A DNA stretch of 64,000 bases from positions 1 through 64,000 of the forward strand of contig NW_026516335.1 in assembly GCF_025602895.1 (NCBI RefSeq), given 5' to 3'. The notes below the pieces were generated by a model. The model saw only the letters and a program-made list of their open reading frames with translations. It was not told where the DNA came from and ran no database searches. Source of the stretch: Polychytrium aggregatum. Its lineage: Eukaryota > Chytridiomycota > Chytridiomycetes > Polychytriales. Every line of letters begins with the position of its first letter. The first letter of the stretch is position 1. The position numbers and the translations under genes were made by a program. Positions 1 to 8,501 of the stretch are shown piece by piece.

Positions 1-344
1 TAACCTAACCTAACCTAACCTAACCTAACCTAACCTAACCTAACCTAACCTAACCTAACCTAACCTAACCTAACCTAACCTAACCTAACCTAACCTAACC
101 TAACCTAACCTGACCTAACCTAACCTAACCTAACCTAACCTAACCTAACCCTAACCTAACCCTGACCTAACCCTAACCTAACCTAACCTAACCTAACCTA
201 ACCTAACCTAACCTAACCTAACCTAACCTAACCTAACCTAACCTAACCTAACCTAACCTAACCTAACCTAACCTAACCTAACCTAACCTAACCTAACCTA
301 ACCTAACCTAACCTAACCTAACCTAACCTAACCTAACCTAACCT
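1..344. repeat. Telomere, (TAACC)n C-strand
   Basis: Uninterrupted tandem TAACC units run from the first base, so the G-strand repeat is TTAGG. Variants occur at about 111 (TGACC) and at about 146-178, where several TAACCC hexamers and one CCTGACC unit are mixed in. The C-rich strand reads 5' to 3' into the chromosome, as expected for a left telomere. The pentamer is unusual: most fungi use TTAGGG, while TTAGG is best known from arthropods. Confidence 0.95.
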
Positions 345-395
345 TGGCTTGTCTTCTTGAATAAAGTTGACTATAGTAACAAAAAAAAAAAAAAA
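345..395 (+). mobile_element. Nano-copy: only the 3' tail of the family 1 LINE
   Basis: About 36 bp identical to the last bases of the family 1 LINE 3' UTR, including its AATAAA signal, followed by 15 A residues (381-395). It is flanked on both sides by TAACC repeats. It reads as an extreme 5'-truncated insertion whose 5' end was capped by telomere repeats. The 5' junction shares at most one base (T) with the telomere repeat. Confidence 0.9.
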
Positions 396-423
396 CCTAA
401 CCTAACCTAACCTAACCTAACCT
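396..423. repeat. Internal telomere-repeat tract between two LINE copies
   Basis: Five to six CCTAA units sit between the poly(A) of the nano-copy and the truncated 5' end of copy A. The last CCT overlaps element sequence as a 3-bp microhomology. The tract indicates that copy A once formed the chromosome end and received telomere repeats before the next element was attached. Confidence 0.9.
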
Positions 424-3073
424 GATCCCCGAGATGCGGCAGCTTCGCGAGAGGCGCCGCGATCTCATCTACCAGCTCAAGTTGCCCGGGCTCTCCCTCC
501 GCGTCGCCGAGGACAAGCGCGCCGAACTCCGCGCTGTCCGCAAACAAGAAAAGAACCTCATCGTCCAGTCCCGCCGAGCAGCCGAGACCCTGGCCATGAA
601 CAAGCTGCACTCCCTCAACGCTTCCGAGGTCGCCAAGTCCCTGGCCGCCATGAAGAAGCGCAAGGAGCTCGACGACGCCTTCCACTTTGACAACTCGGAC
701 GAGGCCCTCGAGCGACTTGTGGTCCACTACGGCAAGGTCTCCTCGCACTCCCAGGACACCCCCGGTGCCGCCTTTGACCGGACCGTCGGCCCAAGACCCC
801 TGGACACTGTTCCGCGCCTGCTCCCCGAGGACCGCTCCATTCCCCGATTGTCGTCGGACGAGGTGGCCGATGCCATCGTCAAGTCCCCCAAGCGCAAGTC
901 TTCCGGCCCGGACAAGATCAAGGCCGAGATGCTGCACCCTGTCGCTCCCGTGGTCGCTCCCTGGCTCCGGGCCATCCTGCTGGCCGCCCTCAAGGCCTCC
1001 GTCGTCCCGACCGAGTGGAACACTGTCCTGATCCACCCGGTCTACAAGAACAAGGGTTCGATCCTCGATCCGGCCATGTACCGGCCCATCGGGTTGACCC
1101 AGGTCCTCCGCAAGATCGCCGAGCGAGTCCTGCTGCCGTTCCTCACCCGCGAGATCGGCATCATGGACATTGCCCAGGGAGGCTTCCGCCCGGACCGAGG
1201 CACCCTCGACCAGGTGTACTCGCTCGACGCTCTTGTCCGCATGAACAAGATCCGCGACGACGAGTACAGCCTGGTCTTCCTCGACATCAAGGCCGCCTAC
1301 GACACTGTCTGGCGGGAGCGCCTCTGGGACAAGATCGCCACCCGAGGTGCTGGTCCGGTCGCCGTCGGGGTCCTCAGGGCCATGTTCGACCGCACTCTTG
1401 TCCGCGTCGCCAGCAAGGGCCGCACGTCGCAGCCTGTGTGGCTGCAGAAGGGTCTCATCCAAGGCTCGGTCCTGAGTCCCCTTCTGTTCAGTGCCCACAT
1501 TGACGACCTGCCTGGACTGCTCCGAGCCGAGGACGGACTTGTGCTTGCCTCGAGTCGCCACCACCGTCTCCGGGTCAACTCGCTCTGGTTTGCCGATGAC
1601 GGTGTCCTCATCTGTCCGGCTGGCCGCACCCAGGCCATGCTGGATATCTGCGAACGCCACAGCATCGACAACCGGTACCGCTTCTCGCCTCCCAAGTGCG
1701 AGGTGCTGTACTCGGCCTGCAACGTCGACCAGCTCCATCCCGCCAAGCTGTACGGCACCGAGCTGCCCAAGGTCCTCCAGTTCCGCTACCTCGGTGTCAT
1801 GGTCGACATTGACGGATTCCGCCCGGACCTCCAGTTCGACAAGCTCCTCCGCAAGGTCCACATGGTCACCGACACCGTGGTTGGACTCGGCATCACCCTC
1901 GGCAAGGTCTCGGCCAAGACCATCACCCAGGTCTACAAGACCTTTGTGCGGCCGACCCTCGAATACGGGATGGCCATGGACATCCCCGACCCAGCTCTGC
2001 GCGACCGCCTCGACGACGCCCAGATGACGGCCCTCCGCACCATGTTCCGCGTCGGCCCCGGCACTCCCGTCGGTGCCATGCACCTCAACTGCGGCCTTCC
2101 CAAGATGTCGGTCCGTGTCAAGATGCTGGCCCTGCAGAACTGGGCCCGCTGGGACGACCAAGTCTCTGACGGCGACAAGATGCTGTCGATGATCCTGCGC
2201 AACAAGATCATTGCGCCCTACCACCCCGACCAGTTCCTCGGCCAAGGAGTCCGAGCCGATCCGCACTGGGCCATGGTGGTCCGCCGACAAGAGGCCGACC
2301 ACTCCCTCACGGCCACGGAGATCTACCGAGGCAAGACCCGACACCAGCCGCCGCCGCCCGGACCGCCCCGACCCCAGCCCGTCCCGATCAAGACCCTCAT
2401 CTTCGAGGACCACATGAAGAACGGCTTCGACCGCTCCAAGCAGCTCACCGCCGCCTGCACCCCGTCGACCAAGATGTCGGGACTCTGGGAGGCTCGCGGG
2501 TACCAAGGATCCATGATCATGCTCATGTTCATGGTCCGATGGCGACTCGGTGCTCTCCCAGGCCACTTCAGATTTGGCTACCGCAAGTGCAAGAACCTGG
2601 CTCGACACGGATCCGGGATCGACTTGACCAGGACCCACGCACAGCAGTGTGTGGATCCGCATCAAGTCCTGGTCCGCAAGGTCGCAGCCCTCAAGACGGC
2701 CCACCCGACTTGGGTGGAAAGTGGTATAGCCGGAGTGGGACCAGTGGACAAGCTGCTGGACCTGCTCAGTTTCGATCGCACTCCCCCTCGCAGTCGCACC
2801 CCTCCCGCACTTGGATCACTTGCTGCTCATGTACCCGCTCCCCGCACTGCCTTCCGAGCATTCGCACTTGGTGCACACCCAGCACCACCACCCACTCCCA
2901 CACCCAGTGTAGTCCCACCCTTGCAGTCTCTCCCTGCACCCTCATCACAGCGTAGTATAGTGTCAGCACTTGTCATTCCTCCACCCCGACCCCCCCTCGA
3001 TCCTGCTGTTCCCTTGTGGGAACTGCTCGAAAATGTGTTCACCCGCTTGGTCTCAGACCTTGTGGGCAGCTGA
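422..3073 (+). pseudogene. LINE ORF2, 3' part (reverse transcriptase), copy A
   Basis: Open reading frame of about 883 codons matching residues ~342 to 1224 of the full ORF2 in copy B; the endonuclease and linker are missing through 5' truncation. Reverse transcriptase landmarks are motif A (FLDIKAAYDTVW, about 1277-1312), motif B (GSVLSPLLF) and motif C (WFADDG, about 1588-1605). After the RT there is a thumb-like region, a Pro-rich stretch (PPPPGPPRP) and a Cys/His cluster (CKNLARHG then THAQQC) resembling the C-terminal zinc-knuckle of many LINEs. No RNase H domain was recognised. The frame is intact to its TGA stop but lacks a promoter and start, so it is a dead 5' truncation. The antisense ORF over the same DNA is a GC-bias shadow. 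Confidence 0.9.
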
Positions 3074-3167
3074 GGCAGCACTAGGCTGCAACAGGAGTAA
3101 ATAGGCTTGCCTGTGTACTCAACGTGCCGGGGTACCAACCTGTTGGACCTGATGGCTTGTCTTCTTG

Positions 3168-3173
3168 AATAAA
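3168..3173 (+). promoter_or_regulatory. Polyadenylation signal AATAAA of the LINE 3' UTR
   Basis: AATAAA lies 15 nt upstream of the poly(A) tail of copy A. The same signal stands at the same distance in the nano-copy, copy B and copy C. It indicates a polymerase II type polyadenylated transcript as the retrotransposition template. Confidence 0.8.
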
Positions 3174-3199
3174 GTTGACTATAGTAACAAAAAAAAAAA

Positions 3200-4438
3200 C
3201 CCGTCGTCAAGGCCAAGACCCCTCCTCCGTCCCAGGCTCCCGTCCCTGCGATGAAACCCGAGGAGGCCCTCGCTATCCTCAAGCGAGAGGCTGACCGGGT
3301 GCAGTCCATCCTGTTCGAGGCACTCGTGGCCGACAACATGGATGCTGCCACCAAGGCCATGGTCCAGAAGATCGCCAAGTCCAATGTGGCAATCAGCCGT
3401 GCCACGGAGCAGCTCCGCAAGTCTGTTGCCAACAAGACTGCCACCCCCAAGACCCAGTCCCCCGGTTCCAAGACCCAGTCCTCCGGCTCCCTCCCTGGCT
3501 CTGCCCCTGTTTCCGCCCCGTCTCCCTCGTACAAGGCCGCTCTCTTGAAGAACGTTCGGGAGGCCGAGAGCCGTGTCGGCCGCATGTCCGAGGCCAGCCA
3601 GCTCGACGAATGGAAGAGGATGCTGACCACCGGCCGAATGCCAGGCTCCTCCAAGCCGATCCAGCCCAACCAGCACCGCCAGCCAGTCCTTGTCCCCGGG
3701 ACGGTCGCCAACTCTGAGCTCCGGAACGACAAGTTCAGGGAGGCCGTCACCAACATGGACTGGCTGTACGTCGAGGGCATCCGCTGTGGCGACCTCGGCA
3801 GTGTCCGCCGCAACCTCAAGCGATGCGGCATCGACACCAGGGAGTTGGCCGAGATCAACTTCCCTGAGGCCACGGTCATGGAGGTCCTTGTCCGCGACAA
3901 ATCCAACAAGGCCGACCTTGGTGCCCGTCTGGAGTCGCTGTCGTCCACACATGGCAGGGTCAGGGTCGTACCGGCCTACGACGTCATCCATGGTCTCAAG
4001 CACCATGGACTGGCCCTGTCCCGATCCGATGCCATCAAGAACTTTATGGCAAAGTCCCTCCGCCAGGCAGCCAAGGCCAAGACCGCCCCTGTCCGCCGCT
4101 GCATCCAGATGCGCATCCCCGAGGAGTACCGCGACGAGTACGACTCGCTCCTCAAGAAGGCCCTATCCGGCAAGGAGGTCAAGCGGGCGGACATCACCGC
4201 CGTCCCCAAGGTCCCTGGTTCTGCCGCTGCCGCTGCCTCGTCGTCTGCCTCTGCCGCTGCCGCTACCGCTGCCCCTGCCGTTGTCGTTGCTGTCGCTGCT
4301 GCTGCTGCCCCCGCCGCTGGTGCCTCGTCAAAGCCCAGCAAGCCTCACCCCGCCTACAGAGTCCCGCTGTCCGTCATGGACACTGACTCTGAAGGAGAGG
4401 GCCCCCGGGCCAGCAGCAGCGCTGCACGACTCCAATGA
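3200..4438 (+). CDS. LINE ORF1 protein (5'-partial), copy B
   Basis: Frame open from the upstream poly(A) junction to TGA at 4436-4438; the first in-frame ATG is at 3251, but the reading frame extends upstream, so the annotated N-terminus is probably missing. The protein has a Pro/Ser-rich N-terminal part, a central basic region likely to bind the element RNA, and an Ala-rich low-complexity C-terminal tail. No CCHC zinc knuckles are visible, unlike the ORF1 of many R1/I-type elements. Its stop codon overlaps the ORF2 start as ATGA. The role as an RNA-binding chaperone that forms an RNP is inferred from position in the element; no family was recognised with certainty. Copy C carries the C-terminal two thirds with a few substitutions. 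Confidence 0.8.
   Translation, partial: PVVKAKTPPPSQAPVPAMKPEEALAILKREADRVQSILFEALVADNMDAATKAMVQKIAKSNVAISRATEQLRKSVANKTATPKTQSPGSKTQSSGSLPGSAPVSAPSPSYKAALLKNVREAESRVGRMSEASQLDEWKRMLTTGRMPGSSKPIQPNQHRQPVLVPGTVANSELRNDKFREAVTNMDWLYVEGIRCGDLGSVRRNLKRCGIDTRELAEINFPEATVMEVLVRDKSNKADLGARLESLSSTHGRVRVVPAYDVIHGLKHHGLALSRSDAIKNFMAKSLRQAAKAKTAPVRRCIQMRIPEEYRDEYDSLLKKALSGKEVKRADITAVPKVPGSAAAAASSSASAAAATAAPAVVVAVAAAAAPAAGASSKPSKPHPAYRVPLSVMDTDSEGEGPRASSSAARLQ
4435..4438 (+). promoter_or_regulatory. ATGA stop/start overlap coupling ORF1 and ORF2
   Basis: The ORF2 ATG (4435-4437) overlaps the ORF1 TGA (4436-4438). The same arrangement occurs in copy C (19942-19945). Overlaps of this kind in other LINEs, for example Bombyx SART1, allow ORF2 translation by termination-reinitiation; that mechanism is inferred here. 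Confidence 0.75.
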
Positions 4439-5059
4439 ATCCACACCCCTCGCAGGGAGGCGGCAGGGCCCAGACATCCCTGACCGTCGCTTCCTTCAAT
4501 GTCTGTGGCATCAACGTCAACGACGTTGAACTCAAGAACCTCATCGACACCAACGACATCGACTTTGTCGGTGTCCAAGAAACCCTCGCCGACCTCGAAC
4601 CCCGCAGCCCTCTCTGTGGCTATGCCGTCAAGGTCCCTGGTCCCCGTTGCCGCGCCGGTAGAGGCATCGCCATCCTCTACAACCCGGCCAGGATCGACCC
4701 GCACGACTTCACCAACATTGAAGTCAGCGACAAGGGCGACGCCATGTGGGTGACATACAAACACGTCATCCACATCGGCAACTTCTACCTGTCCCCGAGC
4801 CTCAAGCTGGACGACTACCGCGAGGCCCTCCAGTCGATCCACACCAAGGCCGCCCTCCCCGACGCCCAGGTCATTGTGGTGGGTGACTTCAATGCCCACC
4901 TCAGTGCCCTGAGCGGACTGCCCACGCCGCTCCGTGGCAGGGAGAAGATCCTCGAGGACACTGTCTCCCGCGCCGGTCTCCGCGTTGTGCCTCCAGCTGT
5001 GATCCCGACCCACACCCGGCAGCGGGGTCCCAGCTGGACAACGATCGACTACATCTTTG
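4435..5059 (+). pseudogene. LINE ORF2, 5' part (APE-type endonuclease), copy B
   Basis: First 208 codons of ORF2, starting at the ATG that overlaps the ORF1 stop. It encodes an endonuclease/exonuclease/phosphatase-fold domain with the expected motifs: SFNVCG, VQET, GDFNAH and TTIDYIFV. The remaining catalytic motif (SDHFP) lies in the continuation after the gypsy insertion. The endonuclease would nick target DNA to prime reverse transcription. The reading frame is broken at 5060 by the gypsy LTR, so the complete ORF2 (1225 codons including stop when the insertion and one TSD copy are ignored) is no longer expressed from this copy. Confidence 0.9.
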
Positions 5060-5368
5060 TGTAACGTCCACTACTGGGACGTTGGGGCAAGACGGGGAGG
5101 GAGGGGGTACAAGACAAGACAGGACGGGGCAGAACAGGGCGGTGCTAGGCTACTCTAGCGGACGGGTGAGCTCGGGGAGCACTTACGTTTATTCACGATA
5201 AAACCGAACTCCAGACAAACGGGGGGAACGGGGGCAACCCGCAGGTATACCCTGCGGTGGCCTGCCTGCGGTGCGTGAAAACGCAAAGCGCAGCACAGGT
5301 CACGACCCACTGCGCCGCGCAGTACGCGCAGTACGCGCAGCACAGCGTCGGAGATACCATCTCCTACA
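5060..5368 (-). repeat. LTR of gypsy 1 (its 3' LTR)
   Basis: 309 bp, starting TGTAACG and ending CCTACA on the + strand (TG...CA termini). On the element strand it carries an AATAAA-type signal (GTGAATAAACG) downstream of a TATA-like TTTTATC. Both termini hold small inverted repeats: AACGTCC/GGACGTT at one end and GGAGAT/ATCTCC at the other. All complete LTRs in the window look identical. Confidence 0.95.
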
Positions 5369-5377
5369 CTCCCACAC

Positions 5378-8183
5378 TTAAGAAGGCTTCCTGCGAGGAG
5401 CCCTGCGTGTGCTCTTTATTTGGGGCTCCTCGAGGTGTTTACCGTATTTACTCAGCTCCTCGGGTGCATGGGACAAGTCCTCCAGTGTTTGCCATGTGTT
5501 GCCCGAGTGTGGGTAACCAACCCACTTGACATAAAACCGAAGTGACCCATCAGCCACTTTCTTGTGCCTCACGATCCTTTCGACTTCATATTCTTGAGTA
5601 TAGTATTGTCCGAGGTCGTCTTCCAGTGGTGCGTCGTCCGGGACACCTTCGTCGGCGTCGGGGAACTGTGCTGGACTGCGGGTCGTGTGGCGACGCAGCT
5701 TGGACACATGGAAGACAGGATGGAGCTTGCTTCCAGGTGGCAAGTCCAACAGGTAGTTGAGGGGACTGGGTCGGGCCGCTATCTTGAACGGTCCTCGGTA
5801 CTTGGGCAACAACTTCTTTGACTGGGCTTCGGGGACCTTGATGTTGTCGGCGTCCAGGTAGACAAGGTCTCCAACTTCAAAGGAGACATCCTGGTGTCGG
5901 CGGTCGTAGTACTTCGCCATCACTTGTTGCGCATCCGTGAGCGCGTCGGCGATCATCTTGTGTCGGACTTGATGATCTTTGACAAAGGCACTTGGTTTGG
6001 GAGGCAATCCAGCCGTGGACTCGGTCAGTGTCAAGGAGGTGGGAACATCAGGCTGGAATCCGTAGAGCGCCTCAAAGGGGCTCAAGCCAGTTGTGCTCGA
6101 CTTGGCGGTGTTGTATGCAAACTCTGCATGACTCAGCTGTATGTCCCAGTCGTCTTGGCTGGTCGAGGCGTATGTCCTCAGGTATTGCTCGAGGGTGCGG
6201 ATCGTCCGCTCGGACTGTCCATCCGTTTGTTGGTGGTGCGAGGTTGACATGTTCAGCTTGGTGCCGAGATGGTCGAACAGACTTGTCCAAAACAAGGAGG
6301 TGAATCGGGGGTCTCGATCACTGACGATGGACTTTGGGAGGCCGTGGTGCTTGAACACATGCTTGAAGAACAGCAGTGCAAGGTCAGGCGCGGAGCATGT
6401 CGTCTGGCACGGCACAAAGTGTGCCATCTTGCTGAACCTGTCGACAAAGACAGCGATTGCATCGTGGTCCAACTTGGTCGTCGGTAGATGCGTGATGAGA
6501 TCCATGGACATGCTGGTCCAGGGGCGGTCGGGAACAGGCAGGGGTTGCAGCAATCCTTGCTCTCGGGTCGTGCGTGACTTGACCATCTTGCAGGTATGGC
6601 AGGACTCGATGTACTTCTCGACGGTGCGCTTCATTCCAGGCCAGTATGCGACTTTGGCCAGTCGGTCGTATGTCTTCTCGACTCCAAAGTGTCCAGCGAG
6701 GGGCGAGTCGTGGACCTCTTGGAGCAACTTGGTCTTCAACGACGGAATGTCCGGCACACAGACACGGCTGTCCTTCTTCAGGAGGAGCAGGCCATCACGC
6801 ACTGTGTACTCGGATGATTCGTCGTCCTTGGGGAGCTTAGACACCTTTCGGAACAGTTCTCCGAACTGTTTGTCGTTGGCGATGTTGTCTCGGACAACAT
6901 CCAGCATCGTGTTGTCGACACTGACAGTCGACTCGTACAGTGACGCCAATTGGTAGTCGGGGCGTCGGGACAGTGCGTCAGGCACCACATTGAGTTTGCC
7001 TTTCTGGTATACAACCTCGTAGTTGTACTCGGCGAGGAACTCCATCCATCGCGCTTGGCGTCGGCTCAGGTTCTTCTTGGTGTCGAGGTAACGCAGTGAC
7101 TGGTGGTCCGTCACAATCTTGAAGGGCTTGGCGGTACCGTGGAGGTACACTCGGAACTTCTGCAGCGCGTAGATGATCGCAAGCTGCTCCTTCTCGTGCA
7201 CGGGATAGTTGATCTCGTGTTGGGACAGTTTGCGCGACTCGAAGGCAACGGGCCTTCCCTCCTGCATCAAAACAGCTCCCACCGCAAAGTCGGAGGCGTC
7301 GGTGTGCACGGAGACATCCGTGTTCGGGTCGAACACAGCGAGGACAGGAGCGTTCGTCAAGGCGTGCTTGAGGGTCTCGAACGCTTGGCGTTGTGGGTGG
7401 TCCCACACGAAGGGGCACTCTTTGCGGAGTAGGTCTGTGAGTGGACCGGCAGTGCGCGCCAGATCGGGGATGAATCGGCGGTAGTAGTTGACGAGACCGA
7501 GAAACGACTGCACGTCAGAGACGCATGCGAGCGGCGGCCACTCGACCACAGACTTGACCTTGGCGGGGTCGACTTCGATTCCTCTTCCTGAGACAACGTG
7601 TCCCAGGAACGGGACTTGATTCTTGAAGAACTCACACTTGGACAGTTTGGCATACAACTTGTGCTCGCGTAGCTTGGCCAGCACGCGGGCGACATGACCT
7701 TCATGGGTCGCTTCATCCTTGCTGTACACAAGGATATCATCCAGGTACACGATGACAGAGTTGTCGAGCTCTTGGCGGAACACATCGTTCATCAGCTGCA
7801 TGAACGTGGCAGGTGCGTTCGTCAATCCGAACGGCAGCACTAGGAACTCGTACAGTCCGTAGCGAGTCCTGAAGGCGGTCTTGTGGACATCATCCTCGTG
7901 GATGCGGATCTGATGGTAGCCTGAGCGGAGGTCTATCTTGCTAAAGACCTTTGCTCCACTCAGACGATCCATCAACTCGTCGATCCTGGGCAACGGGTAG
8001 GTGTTCTTGATGGTCTGTTTGTTTAGTGCGCGATAGTCGACGCACATCCTGAGATCACCTTCTTTCTTCTTGACAAAGAGCACTGGTGCACCATACGGTG
8101 ACTGGCTCGGGCGGATGAACCCATGGGCGAGGAGGTCATCCAACTGGCGCTTGAGTTCGTCCATCTCCGTCAGCGACAGTTGG
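5378..8183 (-). pseudogene. gypsy 1 pol, 3' part (RT, RNase H, integrase, chromodomain)
   Basis: The C-terminal ~935 codons of Pol from the outer element, separated from the upstream part (13656-14782) by the inner gypsy insertion. It contains RT (YLDD box), RNase H, integrase zinc finger, DDE core and C-terminal chromodomain, identical in translation to the intact copy at 8502-12434. Joined across the insertion, the frame would have the same length as that copy, so the only visible lesion is the nested insertion. Confidence 0.92.
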
Positions 8184-8492
8184 TGTAACGTCCACTACTG
8201 GGACGTTGGGGCAAGACGGGGAGGGAGGGGGTACAAGACAAGACAGGACGGGGCAGAACAGGGCGGTGCTAGGCTACTCTAGCGGACGGGTGAGCTCGGG
8301 GAGCACTTACGTTTATTCACGATAAAACCGAACTCCAGACAAACGGGGGGAACGGGGGCAACCCGCAGGTATACCCTGCGGTGGCCTGCCTGCGGTGCGT
8401 GAAAACGCAAAGCGCAGCACAGGTCACGACCCACTGCGCCGCGCAGTACGCGCAGTACGCGCAGCACAGCGTCGGAGATACCATCTCCTACA
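8184..8492 (-). repeat. LTR of gypsy 2 (3' LTR)
   Basis: 309-bp LTR, same sequence as 5060-5368 by eye. It is preceded by GTTGG of the target and followed on the + strand by the polypurine tract. Confidence 0.95.
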
Positions 8493-8501
8493 CTCCCACA
8501 C
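8493..8501 (-). promoter_or_regulatory. Polypurine tract of gypsy 2
   Basis: On the minus strand the nine bases GTGTGGGAG separate the pol stop codon (TAA) from the 3' LTR. The position and purine bias fit the plus-strand primer site. The same tract stands next to 5368 and 22163 in the other copies. Confidence 0.7.

Larger units (their letters stand above)
421..3199 (+). mobile_element. LINE family 1, copy A (5'-truncated)
   Basis: Non-LTR retrotransposon copy starting inside ORF2, with the complete ORF2 3' part, a ~115-bp 3' UTR (3074-3188) and an 11-nt poly(A) tail (3189-3199). The tail abuts truncated copy B directly, with no target sequence between. The A-tail faces the centromere. Its ORF2 translation looks identical to the matching part of copy B, so the copies are young. 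Confidence 0.95.

Noticed and set aside
407-2704. Very long antisense open frame over LINE ORF2 (765 codons; similar at 16255-18684 and 20818-21912)
   Set aside because: The translation is Val/Gly/Asp/Leu-rich with no domain. It mirrors the GC-rich third codon positions of the real ORF2 on the + strand.
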